Below are positions 36,212 to 43,878 of a stretch of 64,000 nucleotides of DNA, one piece after another. Below the pieces are notes generated by a model, which had not been told where the DNA came from, searched no databases, and saw nothing but the letters and a program-made list of their open reading frames with translations. The DNA comes from Flavobacterium sp. W4I14 (GTDB lineage: Bacteria; Bacteroidota; Bacteroidia; Sphingobacteriales; Sphingobacteriaceae). Position 1 is the first letter of the stretch; every line of letters starts with the position of its first letter. Position numbers and translations under genes: made by a program. The DNA lies in NCBI GenBank assembly GCA_030817875.1, contig JAUSZU010000001.1, positions 806,001 to 870,000 on the forward strand, in the 5' to 3' direction.

Positions 36212-36943
36212 ATGTCATCAAATAACCAATACCAATCTGGCAGTGCTACCCGTTTACGCAGGCTCATTGCTTTGCTTACCGTTTTGCAGACCAAGCGAAT
36301 TGTAACCGCAACTGATCTTGCAACCCGGTTTAAAGTTAGCACAAGAACTGTTTATAGAGACATCAAGCTGTTGGAAGAGGCCGGTGTTCCGGTTTTTACA
36401 GAAGAAGGAAAAGGATTTTCGTTGGTAGAGGGCTATAAAGTACCCCCATTGTTGTTTACAGAAAGCGAAGCAGCCGCTGTTATCACCGCTGAAAAACTCG
36501 TTGCCGGTAATAACGATGATTCACTGGTTAGAAATTACCGCAATGCGGCAGACAAGGTAAAAGCTGTACTGCGTTATGCGGAAAAAGAGAAAATGAATTT
36601 ACTCTCTGAACGTGTAAAAGTGTATGTTGATAAAGATGAGAAGCCATCGAGCAGTCATTTGGCAGAGTTGCAACAGGCACTGACCGATTATAAGCTCATT
36701 AAAATCGAATACTGCGCTTTAAAAGAAGATGAAATTACCGAGCGTGTAGTTGAACCTTTTGCTTTGTTTTATGCAGCAAACAAGTGGTTGTTGCTTGCCT
36801 TTTGCCGGTTGCGCAAGGATTACCGTTTTTTTAGGATTGACCGGTTCCAGTCCTTTCATATCCTTGCCGAAAGATTTGAGCCGCATAAAATGACGATCTC
36901 CCAATACCTCAACAGACTGGCAGAAGAAAGCGTACATCCCTAG
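36212..36943 (+). CDS. WYL-domain transcriptional regulator (YafY-type, HTH_11)
   Basis: Residues 12-65 form a DeoR-like winged helix-turn-helix (RLIALLTVLQTKRIVTATDLATRF, KVSTRTVYRDIKLLEEAGVPV). Residues about 135-225 are the WYL domain (LIKIEYCAL, WLLLAFCRLRKDYRFFRIDRFQSF); the WYL motif itself appears as WLL. It is close to the NmrA-like gene (163 bp on), and such regulators often control adjacent dehydrogenase-type genes. The IS3 orfA fragment lies directly before it. Confidence 0.9.
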   Translation: MSSNNQYQSGSATRLRRLIALLTVLQTKRIVTATDLATRFKVSTRTVYRDIKLLEEAGVPVFTEEGKGFSLVEGYKVPPLLFTESEAAAVITAEKLVAGNNDDSLVRNYRNAADKVKAVLRYAEKEKMNLLSERVKVYVDKDEKPSSSHLAELQQALTDYKLIKIEYCALKEDEITERVVEPFALFYAANKWLLLAFCRLRKDYRFFRIDRFQSFHILAERFEPHKMTISQYLNRLAEESVHP

Positions 36944-37106
36944 CGCTGCAGCTTTTTTGTTTCCTGAACCGTCAGGTTATTTCAGCTTCTTAATTTGTCT
37001 AAGCACACACCGGTTAATAAAAATCCGAAGTTGAAAACACCTATGACAGATAGTTGTCACAGTAGCTTGTAGTTTTGATCTATTATGAAATTTAACCTAT
37101 AGCATT

Positions 37107-37958
37107 ATGAATATCATATCTGGAGGAACAGGGCAGATCGGATCTGCCTTAGCTAATGCCTTGCTCAAAAGCGGCGAGGCGGTAACCATTATTTCTCGAA
37201 GCTCGAAGTCTGCAGCTGATTGGCAAGCTAAAGGCGCAAAATTTGCTGTTGCAGATATTTATGACACCGAAGGTTTGCACGCGATCTTTCAAACTGGAAA
37301 AAACATTTTTGTATTGAATCCGCCTGCAGACCCGTTGACAGACACTGATCTACAGGAAAGGAAAACGGTCGCTTCCTTAGTGGAGGCCTTAAAAGGAACG
37401 CAGGCAGAAAAGATCGTTGTTGCCTCGACACTAGGGGCACAGCCTGGCAGCAGGATTGGTGATCTTAATACGTTATATGAGCTGGAGCAGGGGATAGAGG
37501 CTCTTGGATACCCTTATCAGATCATCAGATCCGCTTATTACATGAGCAACTGGGCGTCATCGTTGCCGATCATAAAAGAAACCGGCGAACTTATATCGTT
37601 CTTTCCAAAAACGCTTAAGATACCGATGGTCGCGCCTCAGGACATCGGGAAATTGGCGGCAAAGTTTATGACAACCAAGAATGGACCGGAGTTGAACGCC
37701 ATAGTAGGCCCGGAACTTTATTCGCCACAGGATGTGGCGGACGCGTTTTCAAGTGCATTGGGAAAGAAGGTAAGTGTAAAGGTGATTCCGAAGCAGCAAT
37801 GGACAGATGCTTTTAAATCAGTAGGATTTTCTGATGAGGCCGCTGCGTCTTACGCGGCTATGACCGAAATAGCAGCTAATCATATCGAGATGCCGAAGAA
37901 CGCTGTTAAGGGAAAAATTACACTACAGCAATATATTGATGACCTGGTAAAAGGATGA
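37107..37958 (+). CDS. NmrA-like NAD(P)-binding protein (atypical short-chain dehydrogenase)
   Basis: The N-terminus has the Rossmann dinucleotide motif (GGTGQIGSALANALLKSG) and the chain is 283 residues long, as in QOR2 or NmrA-type proteins. Further family blocks are KIVVASTLGA and the YYMSNWA segment after the substrate region. The usual SDR Tyr-xxx-Lys is absent, as in NmrA relatives. It probably acts as an NADPH-dependent reductase or redox sensor. Confidence 0.88.
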   Translation: MNIISGGTGQIGSALANALLKSGEAVTIISRSSKSAADWQAKGAKFAVADIYDTEGLHAIFQTGKNIFVLNPPADPLTDTDLQERKTVASLVEALKGTQAEKIVVASTLGAQPGSRIGDLNTLYELEQGIEALGYPYQIIRSAYYMSNWASSLPIIKETGELISFFPKTLKIPMVAPQDIGKLAAKFMTTKNGPELNAIVGPELYSPQDVADAFSSALGKKVSVKVIPKQQWTDAFKSVGFSDEAAASYAAMTEIAANHIEMPKNAVKGKITLQQYIDDLVKG

Positions 37959-38061
37959 GGCAGAAACTGACCGCTCCGGCAAGATCACAATATATTTGAT
38001 CACCTACCGGTGAGGAGACGGTAAATTTGTTATTAATACCTTAACAGGCAAATATTTAACT

Positions 38062-38388
38062 ATGAATTGGATTTTATTAGCAATCGCCGGCCTATGTGAA
38101 GTCGCTTTTGCATCATGTCTCGGTAAGGCACGGGAAGCGACCGGAAGCGCTGTTTATCTATGGTATCTTGGCTTTTTTATAACCATGTCTCTTAGTATGC
38201 TTTTATTAATGAAAGTTACACAGACAATGCCTATTGGAACTGCCTATGCTGTTTGGACAGGTATTGGCGCTGTAGGTACAGTAGTGGTTGGCATACTTGT
38301 GTTTAAAGATCCAGCTACTTTCTGGCGCCTCTTTTTCCTGAGTACGTTGGTGATATCCCTGATTGGACTTAAACTTGTAGCGGAATAG
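38062..38388 (+). CDS. SMR family efflux protein, SugE/Gdx-like
   Basis: A 108-residue protein with four membrane helices. The key glutamate lies in GLCEVAFA of helix 1, and GTAYAVWTGIGAVGT is the SMR signature of the SugE/Gdx branch, which exports guanidinium. It is a dual-topology dimer in the inner membrane. No guanidine riboswitch was recognised upstream. It stands alone, with no paired second SMR gene. Confidence 0.9.
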   Translation: MNWILLAIAGLCEVAFASCLGKAREATGSAVYLWYLGFFITMSLSMLLLMKVTQTMPIGTAYAVWTGIGAVGTVVVGILVFKDPATFWRLFFLSTLVISLIGLKLVAE

Positions 38389-38579
38389 TTTTGCAGCCTT
38401 AATTTAGGTCAGGGCCATGCAGTTAAATTTATTTTTATTGAAGCATGGCTCGATCTAATTCGGTGCTAACTGTTTTTATTTTATGGTTTTCCAGCTTGCA
38501 TATGAATATTTATATGCATAAGGCTTATTTTTGAACGCAGTAATGTGTTTGAATATTCATCTTAACCAACATCAAAAAA

Positions 38580-39161
38580 TTGACGATAGCACCATTAATT
38601 GACTATTTTAAAAAGTATCTTCCTTTAAATTCCGGGGAAATAAACTTGCTTGCCGAAAGAACGACACACAGGAAAATAAAACGGAGGCAAATGATCTTGC
38701 AGGAAGGCTTTGTTTGCAAACATTATACGTTTGTTGAGAAAGGCTGCTTTAAAATGTATGGCATCGATGAAAAAGGGACGGAACATAATCTGGGGTTTGC
38801 AGCAGAGAATGATTGGGTTGCTGACCTTGGAAGTTTCTATTCGGGAAAACCGAGCAAACTTTTTATAGAAGCCATTGAACCTTCAACTATTGTACAGATT
38901 GAGCACCAGGACTTGCTTTATCTTTATGTGAATTCACCAAAGTTTGATAGAAATTTTCGGGTAATCGTGGAGGAAAAGTTCATTGAACTTCAAAACCGCT
39001 TGTTACAAAATTTCAGTTCAAATGCAGAGCAACGCTATCTTGATTTTCTGACACAATATGCAGCGCTAGCTTCAAGATTACCCAATACGCAGATCGCTTC
39101 CTATCTGGGCATCACGCCTGAATTTCTCAGCAAGATCAGAAAAAATATATCATTAAAATAA
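38580..39161 (+). CDS. Crp/Fnr-type cyclic nucleotide-binding regulator
   Basis: A 193-residue protein with a cupin-like cNMP-binding fold (residues about 5-120: LAERTTHRKIKRRQMILQEG, FVEKGCFKMYGID) and a short C-terminal helix-turn-helix (RLPNTQIASYLGITPEFLSKIRKN). TTG at 38580 is the best start available. The phosphate-binding arginine of true cAMP sensors is not obvious, as in many Bacteroidota members. It precedes the SnoaL-like gene. Confidence 0.88.
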   Translation: MTIAPLIDYFKKYLPLNSGEINLLAERTTHRKIKRRQMILQEGFVCKHYTFVEKGCFKMYGIDEKGTEHNLGFAAENDWVADLGSFYSGKPSKLFIEAIEPSTIVQIEHQDLLYLYVNSPKFDRNFRVIVEEKFIELQNRLLQNFSSNAEQRYLDFLTQYAALASRLPNTQIASYLGITPEFLSKIRKNISLK

Positions 39162-39280
39162 TAGTTACCCTTAAACTACATTAAGACAATTTCTTAAGCT
39201 TGTTTATTGGTTGGAAAGGTAATTATGGCCCATCTTTACATTATAAAATCAAGTGCATATTACAAGGTAAAAAATAGATA

Positions 39281-39694
39281 ATGGGAGCAACAAAAGAATT
39301 TTTTGATCAATTTTTACAGTTCATCAATACTGCTGACGAAAATTTGGCACAACAATTAATAAGTCCGGTAGCGAAGTTTCATGTGCCTTTTCAGGCTGAC
39401 CCGCTACAAGGTCCTAAAGGTTATTTAACGATTATTGGAATGATGCGCAACGGCTTTCCGGATATTCAGTGGAGTATTGAAGAAATGATTACTGAGAATG
39501 ATAGGGTAGCGGTTAGATTTACAATGAAAGGAACTCACAAAGGAACTTTCTTTGGCGTACCCGCAACTGAAAAACCTATTGCAGTTGCAGCAATAAATTT
39601 TTACCGTTTGTCTGACAACCAGATCATAGAGGAAGTAGGGCAACCTGATCTACTTGCTTTACTGACTCAAATCGGAGCCGTGCCCGCAATGTGA
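39281..39694 (+). CDS. SnoaL-like (NTF2 fold) ester cyclase family protein
   Basis: A 137-residue single-domain protein. The GFPDIQWSIEEMITENDRVAVRFTMKGTHKG block is the signature of the SnoaL-like polyketide-cyclase family. It may be an enzyme or ligand-binding protein of unknown substrate. Its last 138 bases (from 39557) are repeated exactly at 41079-41216, where they form a headless copy. Confidence 0.88.
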   Translation: MGATKEFFDQFLQFINTADENLAQQLISPVAKFHVPFQADPLQGPKGYLTIIGMMRNGFPDIQWSIEEMITENDRVAVRFTMKGTHKGTFFGVPATEKPIAVAAINFYRLSDNQIIEEVGQPDLLALLTQIGAVPAM

Positions 39695-40039
39695 TTCTTC
39701 CAGGCCAGAAACAAGCCGGAAACAAACCTGAATTCATGCTGATTTAATACTGTTTATACCCTGTTAGTCTGAGCGGATTACAATTAGATAACTTCTGCTG
39801 GCGCGAGTTTTTAACTCGTAACAATACAAAAAAACATAGTTCTAAAATTTAGAAAGTGCAATCCTAAACTTTCATAATTTTCGAGACACAATAATCCGGT
39901 TGAGGCAGGCTTTGTAACAGAAGATTACCATTGGAAGTATAGTAGTGCAATAGATTTTTCTGGAGAAAAGGGTTTGTTAGAAATTGATATAATTTAAGTT
40001 AATTTGGATACGAGCTCCAAGCTCGCACCAGCTTGGTGA
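39557..40039. repeat. 483-bp direct repeat, copy 1
   Basis: This segment recurs at 41079-41561 with a constant offset of 1,522 bases and no difference seen by eye. It spans the 3' end of the SnoaL gene, its downstream spacer and an internally deleted REP/RAYT unit (39759-40037). Confidence 0.9.
39759..40037. mobile_element. REPIN/MITE-like internally deleted derivative of the RAYT element
   Basis: The left part matches the sequence upstream of the RAYT gene (39759 corresponds to 40283), and the right part matches the last about 110 bases of the RAYT gene and its downstream REP. About 480 bases of gene are missing; the join lies in the shared word ATAATC at about 39891. REP hairpins stand at 39799-39823 (left) and 40009-40030 (right, inverted). 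A second copy lies at 41281-41559. It could be moved by the RAYT transposase in trans (inference). Confidence 0.75.
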
Positions 40040-40282
40040 TTAATGTATTAATTTAACAAAAGCACAAGTCAGGCCTTTGCTGTGCCGGGGCGCTAAGACT
40101 TGCGCTAGATGATGAAAACAGGCTATTCATAGTCCTTACTTTTGGTCAGCTTTTTCAAAGTATCCAATTCATATATCGGTCGTTCCGAATTGTAAGGAAT
40201 TTCTCGTTTGCTAAACTGCTGGAAATATAACAAACAGGCATCCTTCCAAACCTGTGCATCGCGGCTTTGGATCTTGAGCTTC
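40040..40282 (-). pseudogene. Duplicated 3' tail of the GH67 alpha-glucuronidase gene
   Basis: The region matches 41750-41992 (offset 1,710) with about seven differences, so it is around 97% identical. It copies the last about 160 coding bases of the GH67 gene plus downstream DNA. The homologous stretch extends left to 39953 within the REP unit. No promoter or start is present; it is a dead fragment. Confidence 0.85.
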
Positions 40283-41078
40283 CCCTGTTAGTCCGAGCGG
40301 ATTGCAATTAGATAGATTATGCTGGTGCGAGTTTTTAACTCGTACCAATATAAAAAAGCCATAGTTCTAAAATTTAGAAAATCGCAATCCTAAACTTTCA
40401 TAATTTTTGAGACATAATAATCATAGATTATCTAAATTGCTATAAATTAGATAATAGACCAAAATGAGCAGAAAATATAAGTTTTATAACAAAGAGGGAC
40501 TATATTTTGTCAGCTTTGCAACTGTGTATTGGATTGATGTTTTTGTCAGGTTGCAATATTTTAACATTTTGATAGAGAGTTTGGATTATTGTCGAAAAAA
40601 TAAAGGCATGGAAATTTATTGCTGGTGCATAATGCCTAGCCATGTACATTTAATATTTAGCGCAAAAAATAATAATCCAGGCGATGTATTACGCGATTTT
40701 AAAGTACACACCTCTAAGAAACTTCAAAGGGAGATTAGTGAAAATATACAAGAAAGCAGAAAAGAGTGGCTGCTTTGGATGTTTAAACGAGCTGGAGAAA
40801 AAAACAGTAATATAACAAATGGCCAGTTTTGGCAACAGCACAACAAGCCTATTGAGCTGTGGTCAAATGAAGTAATTGATCAAAAAGTCGATTATATCCA
40901 CAATAATCCGGTTGAGGCAGGCTTTGTAACAGAAGATTACCATTGGAAGTATAGTAGTGCAATAGATTTTTCTGGAGAAAAGGGTTTGTTAGAAATTGAT
41001 ATAATTTAAGTTAATTTGGATACGAGGATATAATTTAAGTTAATTTGGATACGAGCTACAAGCTCGCACCAGCTTGGG
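40283..41078 (+). mobile_element. REP-flanked RAYT element (full-length)
   Basis: A left REP hairpin (40323-40347: TGGTGCGAG, loop, CTCGTACCA), the RAYT gene (40464-41009) and a right REP at about 41050-41071 that is inverted relative to the left one and shares the TGGTGCGAG/CTCGTA core. A 29-bp direct repeat ending in ATACGAG is doubled at about 40999-41056. Such gene plus inverted REP arrangements are known for REP-associated tyrosine transposases. Confidence 0.78.
40464..41009 (+). CDS. REP-associated tyrosine transposase (RAYT, IS200/IS605-like Y1)
   Basis: A 181-residue protein with the two key features of Y1 HUH transposases of the RAYT group: the metal-binding HxH in MPSHVHLI and the catalytic tyrosine in the block DYIHNNPVEAGFV. 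The WCIMPSHVH and GQFWQQ-type segments are typical. It nicks single-stranded DNA at REP hairpins. The gene is complete; its 3' end is repeated at 39889-39998, 41411-41520 and in part at 41561-41610 and 41663-41704. Confidence 0.93.
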   Translation: MSRKYKFYNKEGLYFVSFATVYWIDVFVRLQYFNILIESLDYCRKNKGMEIYCWCIMPSHVHLIFSAKNNNPGDVLRDFKVHTSKKLQREISENIQESRKEWLLWMFKRAGEKNSNITNGQFWQQHNKPIELWSNEVIDQKVDYIHNNPVEAGFVTEDYHWKYSSAIDFSGEKGLLEIDII

Positions 41079-41561
41079 GTACCCGCAACTGAAAAACCTA
41101 TTGCAGTTGCAGCAATAAATTTTTACCGTTTGTCTGACAACCAGATCATAGAGGAAGTAGGGCAACCTGATCTACTTGCTTTACTGACTCAAATCGGAGC
41201 CGTGCCCGCAATGTGATTCTTCCAGGCCAGAAACAAGCCGGAAACAAACCTGAATTCATGCTGATTTAATACTGTTTATACCCTGTTAGTCTGAGCGGAT
41301 TACAATTAGATAACTTCTGCTGGCGCGAGTTTTTAACTCGTAACAATACAAAAAAACATAGTTCTAAAATTTAGAAAGTGCAATCCTAAACTTTCATAAT
41401 TTTCGAGACACAATAATCCGGTTGAGGCAGGCTTTGTAACAGAAGATTACCATTGGAAGTATAGTAGTGCAATAGATTTTTCTGGAGAAAAGGGTTTGTT
41501 AGAAATTGATATAATTTAAGTTAATTTGGATACGAGCTCCAAGCTCGCACCAGCTTGGTGA
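41079..41561. repeat. 483-bp direct repeat, copy 2
   Basis: Identical by eye to 39557-40039. It contains a headless SnoaL 3' end (41079-41216) and the second deleted REP unit (41281-41559, REP hairpins at 41321-41345 and 41531-41552). The join to the right end of the RAYT element is at about 41078. Confidence 0.9.
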
Positions 41562-41662
41562 AAAGGGTTTGTTAGAAATTGATATAATTTTAAGTTAATT
41601 TGGATACGAGGATATAATTTAAGTTAATTTGGATACGAGCTACAAGCTCGCACCAGCTTGGG
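41561..41662. repeat. Further copy of the RAYT 3' end with doubled 29-bp unit and right REP
   Basis: It matches 40978-41078 almost base for base, with one extra T near 41590. The doubled unit ending GATACGAG and the following REP (41634-41655) are both repeated. Confidence 0.8.
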
Positions 41663-41749
41663 GATTTTTCTGGAGAAAAGGGTTTGTTAGAAATTGATAT
41701 AATTTAAGTTAATTTGGATACGAGCTCCAAGCTCGCACCAGCTTAGTGA
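41663..41749. repeat. Partial RAYT 3' end with right REP beside the GH67 gene
   Basis: It matches 39953-40039 (offset 1,710) and ends in another right-type REP (41719-41740). This is the unit naturally joined to the GH67 3' flank, and is probably the ancestral copy from which the duplication took GH67 DNA. Confidence 0.75.
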
Positions 41750-41832
41750 TTAATGTATTAATTTAACAAAAGCACAAGTCAGGCCCTTGCTGTGCGGGGG
41801 CGCTAAGACTTGCGCTAGATGATGAAAACAAG

Positions 41833-43878
41833 CTATTCATAGTCCTTACTTTTGGTCAGCTTTTTCAAAGTATCCAATTCATATATCGGTCGTTCCAAAT
41901 TGTAAGGAATTTCTCGTTTGCTAAACTGCTGGAAATATAACAAACAGGCGTCCTTCCAAACCTGTGCATCGCGGCTTTGGGTCTTGAGTTTCGACTGCAC
42001 GGATTTAAACCGCTCATCATCAACCAAGCCCTTGGTACTGTCCCAAATGCGCTGGAAAGCACGAACACTTTGCAAACCCGAATCGTAACGATAACAAAGC
42101 GATGTCCAAAGGTCGTTCCCATCTTTAAGTTTATAAGTCCATGGAACATGGTGAAACCACAACAAATATTCTTCCGGACAACTTTTCAGGCTATTAAATG
42201 TAGATCGGAGTGGTTCATGGTACTGCTCAACGGCATTACTACCAGTGCTGCTTCTGTTAAAACCCACTCCTAAAAGGTCTGCATTGTGGTAGTATACCGA
42301 AGTCCAGTCGGCCCTGATGGCTTTATTCGAGAACCATGGGGCAGGTCCGTAATGGTGGCCTTCGGCAAAAATGTGGTGTAATCCTAAAGGCATCATGTAA
42401 TCCACAGCTGCTGCTCTGCTCTGCATCATCATCTCTTTTATCGGCTTTACAAAGGTTCGCTCCATTTTCTTTTCTGTAGGACTTAAAAAAGTTTGCCTAA
42501 TCCATTCATCCGCAATATCTTCACTCTTAAGTTTATTGTCCCAGGCAAGTCTGCCGAAAGCGTACCAATTGGCCTGCGCGAAAATATGCCCGGTCCAATT
42601 CCGCTCCAGGCCAATATTGGATACCCCTGCAATCGCACTTAAAGTTCGTTTATCCAATGTCCCATCTGTACAGGCCGCTACAGTACTTCCCTTACCGTTT
42701 CGGTAGGTATCGCTTTGTAAACATTCTTCCCAAAGGGTAGACAAGAAAACCAGGTGATTTGACCAGCCCAAATACTCCTGAGTGATCTGAAACTCTGGCA
42801 TTACAGGGGTTTTAATCATAGCCCCGAATAAGGGACTGAATGGCTCTCGGGGCTGAAAATCAAGTGGTCCGTTTTTGATCTGGATAATTACATTTTTCTT
42901 GAATTTACCATCAAATTTTAAAAACTCATTATAGGCTTGTTTGGTACGGTCTTCATTACTTGGTTGATATACAAAGGCACGCCACATTACAATCCCTCCA
43001 AAAGGGGAGAGCGCATCAGCCATCATATTGGCGCCATCAACGTGTGTTCTTCCGAAATTTTGAGGGCCAGGTTGCCCTTCGCTATTGGCTTTTACAAGAA
43101 ATCCTCCAAAATCAGGAATCAGTGAATAAATTTCTTTAGCCTTAGCTGCCCACCATTGCCTAACGGCGGGAACGAGAGGATCGGCGGTTTTAAGTTTTCC
43201 AACTGTAACGGGTGAGGAAAAGTTAACTGATAAATAAACTTTTAAGCCATATGGACGCAATACTGTGGCGATAGACTGAACCTTTTGAAGATAGGCTGTG
43301 GTGAGGATTTTTGCCGAAGCGTTTACGTTATTGAGCACTGTGCCATTTATGCCTATTGAGGCATTGGCTCTTGCGTATTCTTTGTACAACGCGATATCTG
43401 CCTGACTGAGCTGAAGTGAAGAATCGCCCTGTTTCCAAAATATCGAACCACCGGCGTACCCCCGTTCTACAGAACCATCCAGATTATCCCAGTGGTTAAG
43501 GATTCTTCTTGAATAGGAGGGATTGGATGCATAATTTTGATCAGACTTTCCTAAATACTGCCTTCTAAGGAGCTCGTAGCTTCCATAAAGGATCCCCAGA
43601 TCCGTTTTAGCGGCAATTTTATTGCCTTCCAAACGAAATCCATCATTGGTAACCGAGCCATCTTTAACAAAATCAAATTTTAGTTCTGCGCCATCTTTTC
43701 CCAGCCACCCGTTTTTAATTTCTTGTACAGCAATGCTTAATACTGGCGACTTTCTTGGTGATACCACCTTTACCTGCTTTGTAGCGGTATGGCGGAGCCA
43801 AAGTTGGTGTCCGTCTTCAGCCTTCAGAAAATGGACAGTAGCTGTAATGATAATCAATAGCAGAGTAATCTTTTTCAT
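41833..43878 (-). CDS. GH67 alpha-glucuronidase
   Basis: A 681-residue secreted enzyme (signal peptide to FLKAEDG). GH67 landmarks are intact: the acid glutamate in KANSEGQPGP, the two catalytic carboxylates in GPLDFQPREPFSPLFG and the following QITQEYLGWSNH block, and the C-terminal LLWFHHVPW. It removes (4-O-methyl-)glucuronic acid from the non-reducing end of xylo-oligosaccharides. Its ATG directly abuts the stop of the GH3 gene, so the two are co-transcribed. Its last about 160 bases are duplicated at 40123-40282. Confidence 0.95.
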   Translation of the reverse strand: MKKITLLLIIITATVHFLKAEDGHQLWLRHTATKQVKVVSPRKSPVLSIAVQEIKNGWLGKDGAELKFDFVKDGSVTNDGFRLEGNKIAAKTDLGILYGSYELLRRQYLGKSDQNYASNPSYSRRILNHWDNLDGSVERGYAGGSIFWKQGDSSLQLSQADIALYKEYARANASIGINGTVLNNVNASAKILTTAYLQKVQSIATVLRPYGLKVYLSVNFSSPVTVGKLKTADPLVPAVRQWWAAKAKEIYSLIPDFGGFLVKANSEGQPGPQNFGRTHVDGANMMADALSPFGGIVMWRAFVYQPSNEDRTKQAYNEFLKFDGKFKKNVIIQIKNGPLDFQPREPFSPLFGAMIKTPVMPEFQITQEYLGWSNHLVFLSTLWEECLQSDTYRNGKGSTVAACTDGTLDKRTLSAIAGVSNIGLERNWTGHIFAQANWYAFGRLAWDNKLKSEDIADEWIRQTFLSPTEKKMERTFVKPIKEMMMQSRAAAVDYMMPLGLHHIFAEGHHYGPAPWFSNKAIRADWTSVYYHNADLLGVGFNRSSTGSNAVEQYHEPLRSTFNSLKSCPEEYLLWFHHVPWTYKLKDGNDLWTSLCYRYDSGLQSVRAFQRIWDSTKGLVDDERFKSVQSKLKTQSRDAQVWKDACLLYFQQFSKREIPYNLERPIYELDTLKKLTKSKDYE

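Noticed and set aside
37959..38061. Guanidine riboswitch upstream of the SMR exporter
   Set aside because: Small hairpins are present, but the ACGR loops or other conserved cores of the known guanidine classes are not.
39557..41750. CRISPR-like array in the repeat-rich segment
   Set aside because: The repeats are long, nested and of unequal spacing with no unique spacers, and no cas gene is near.
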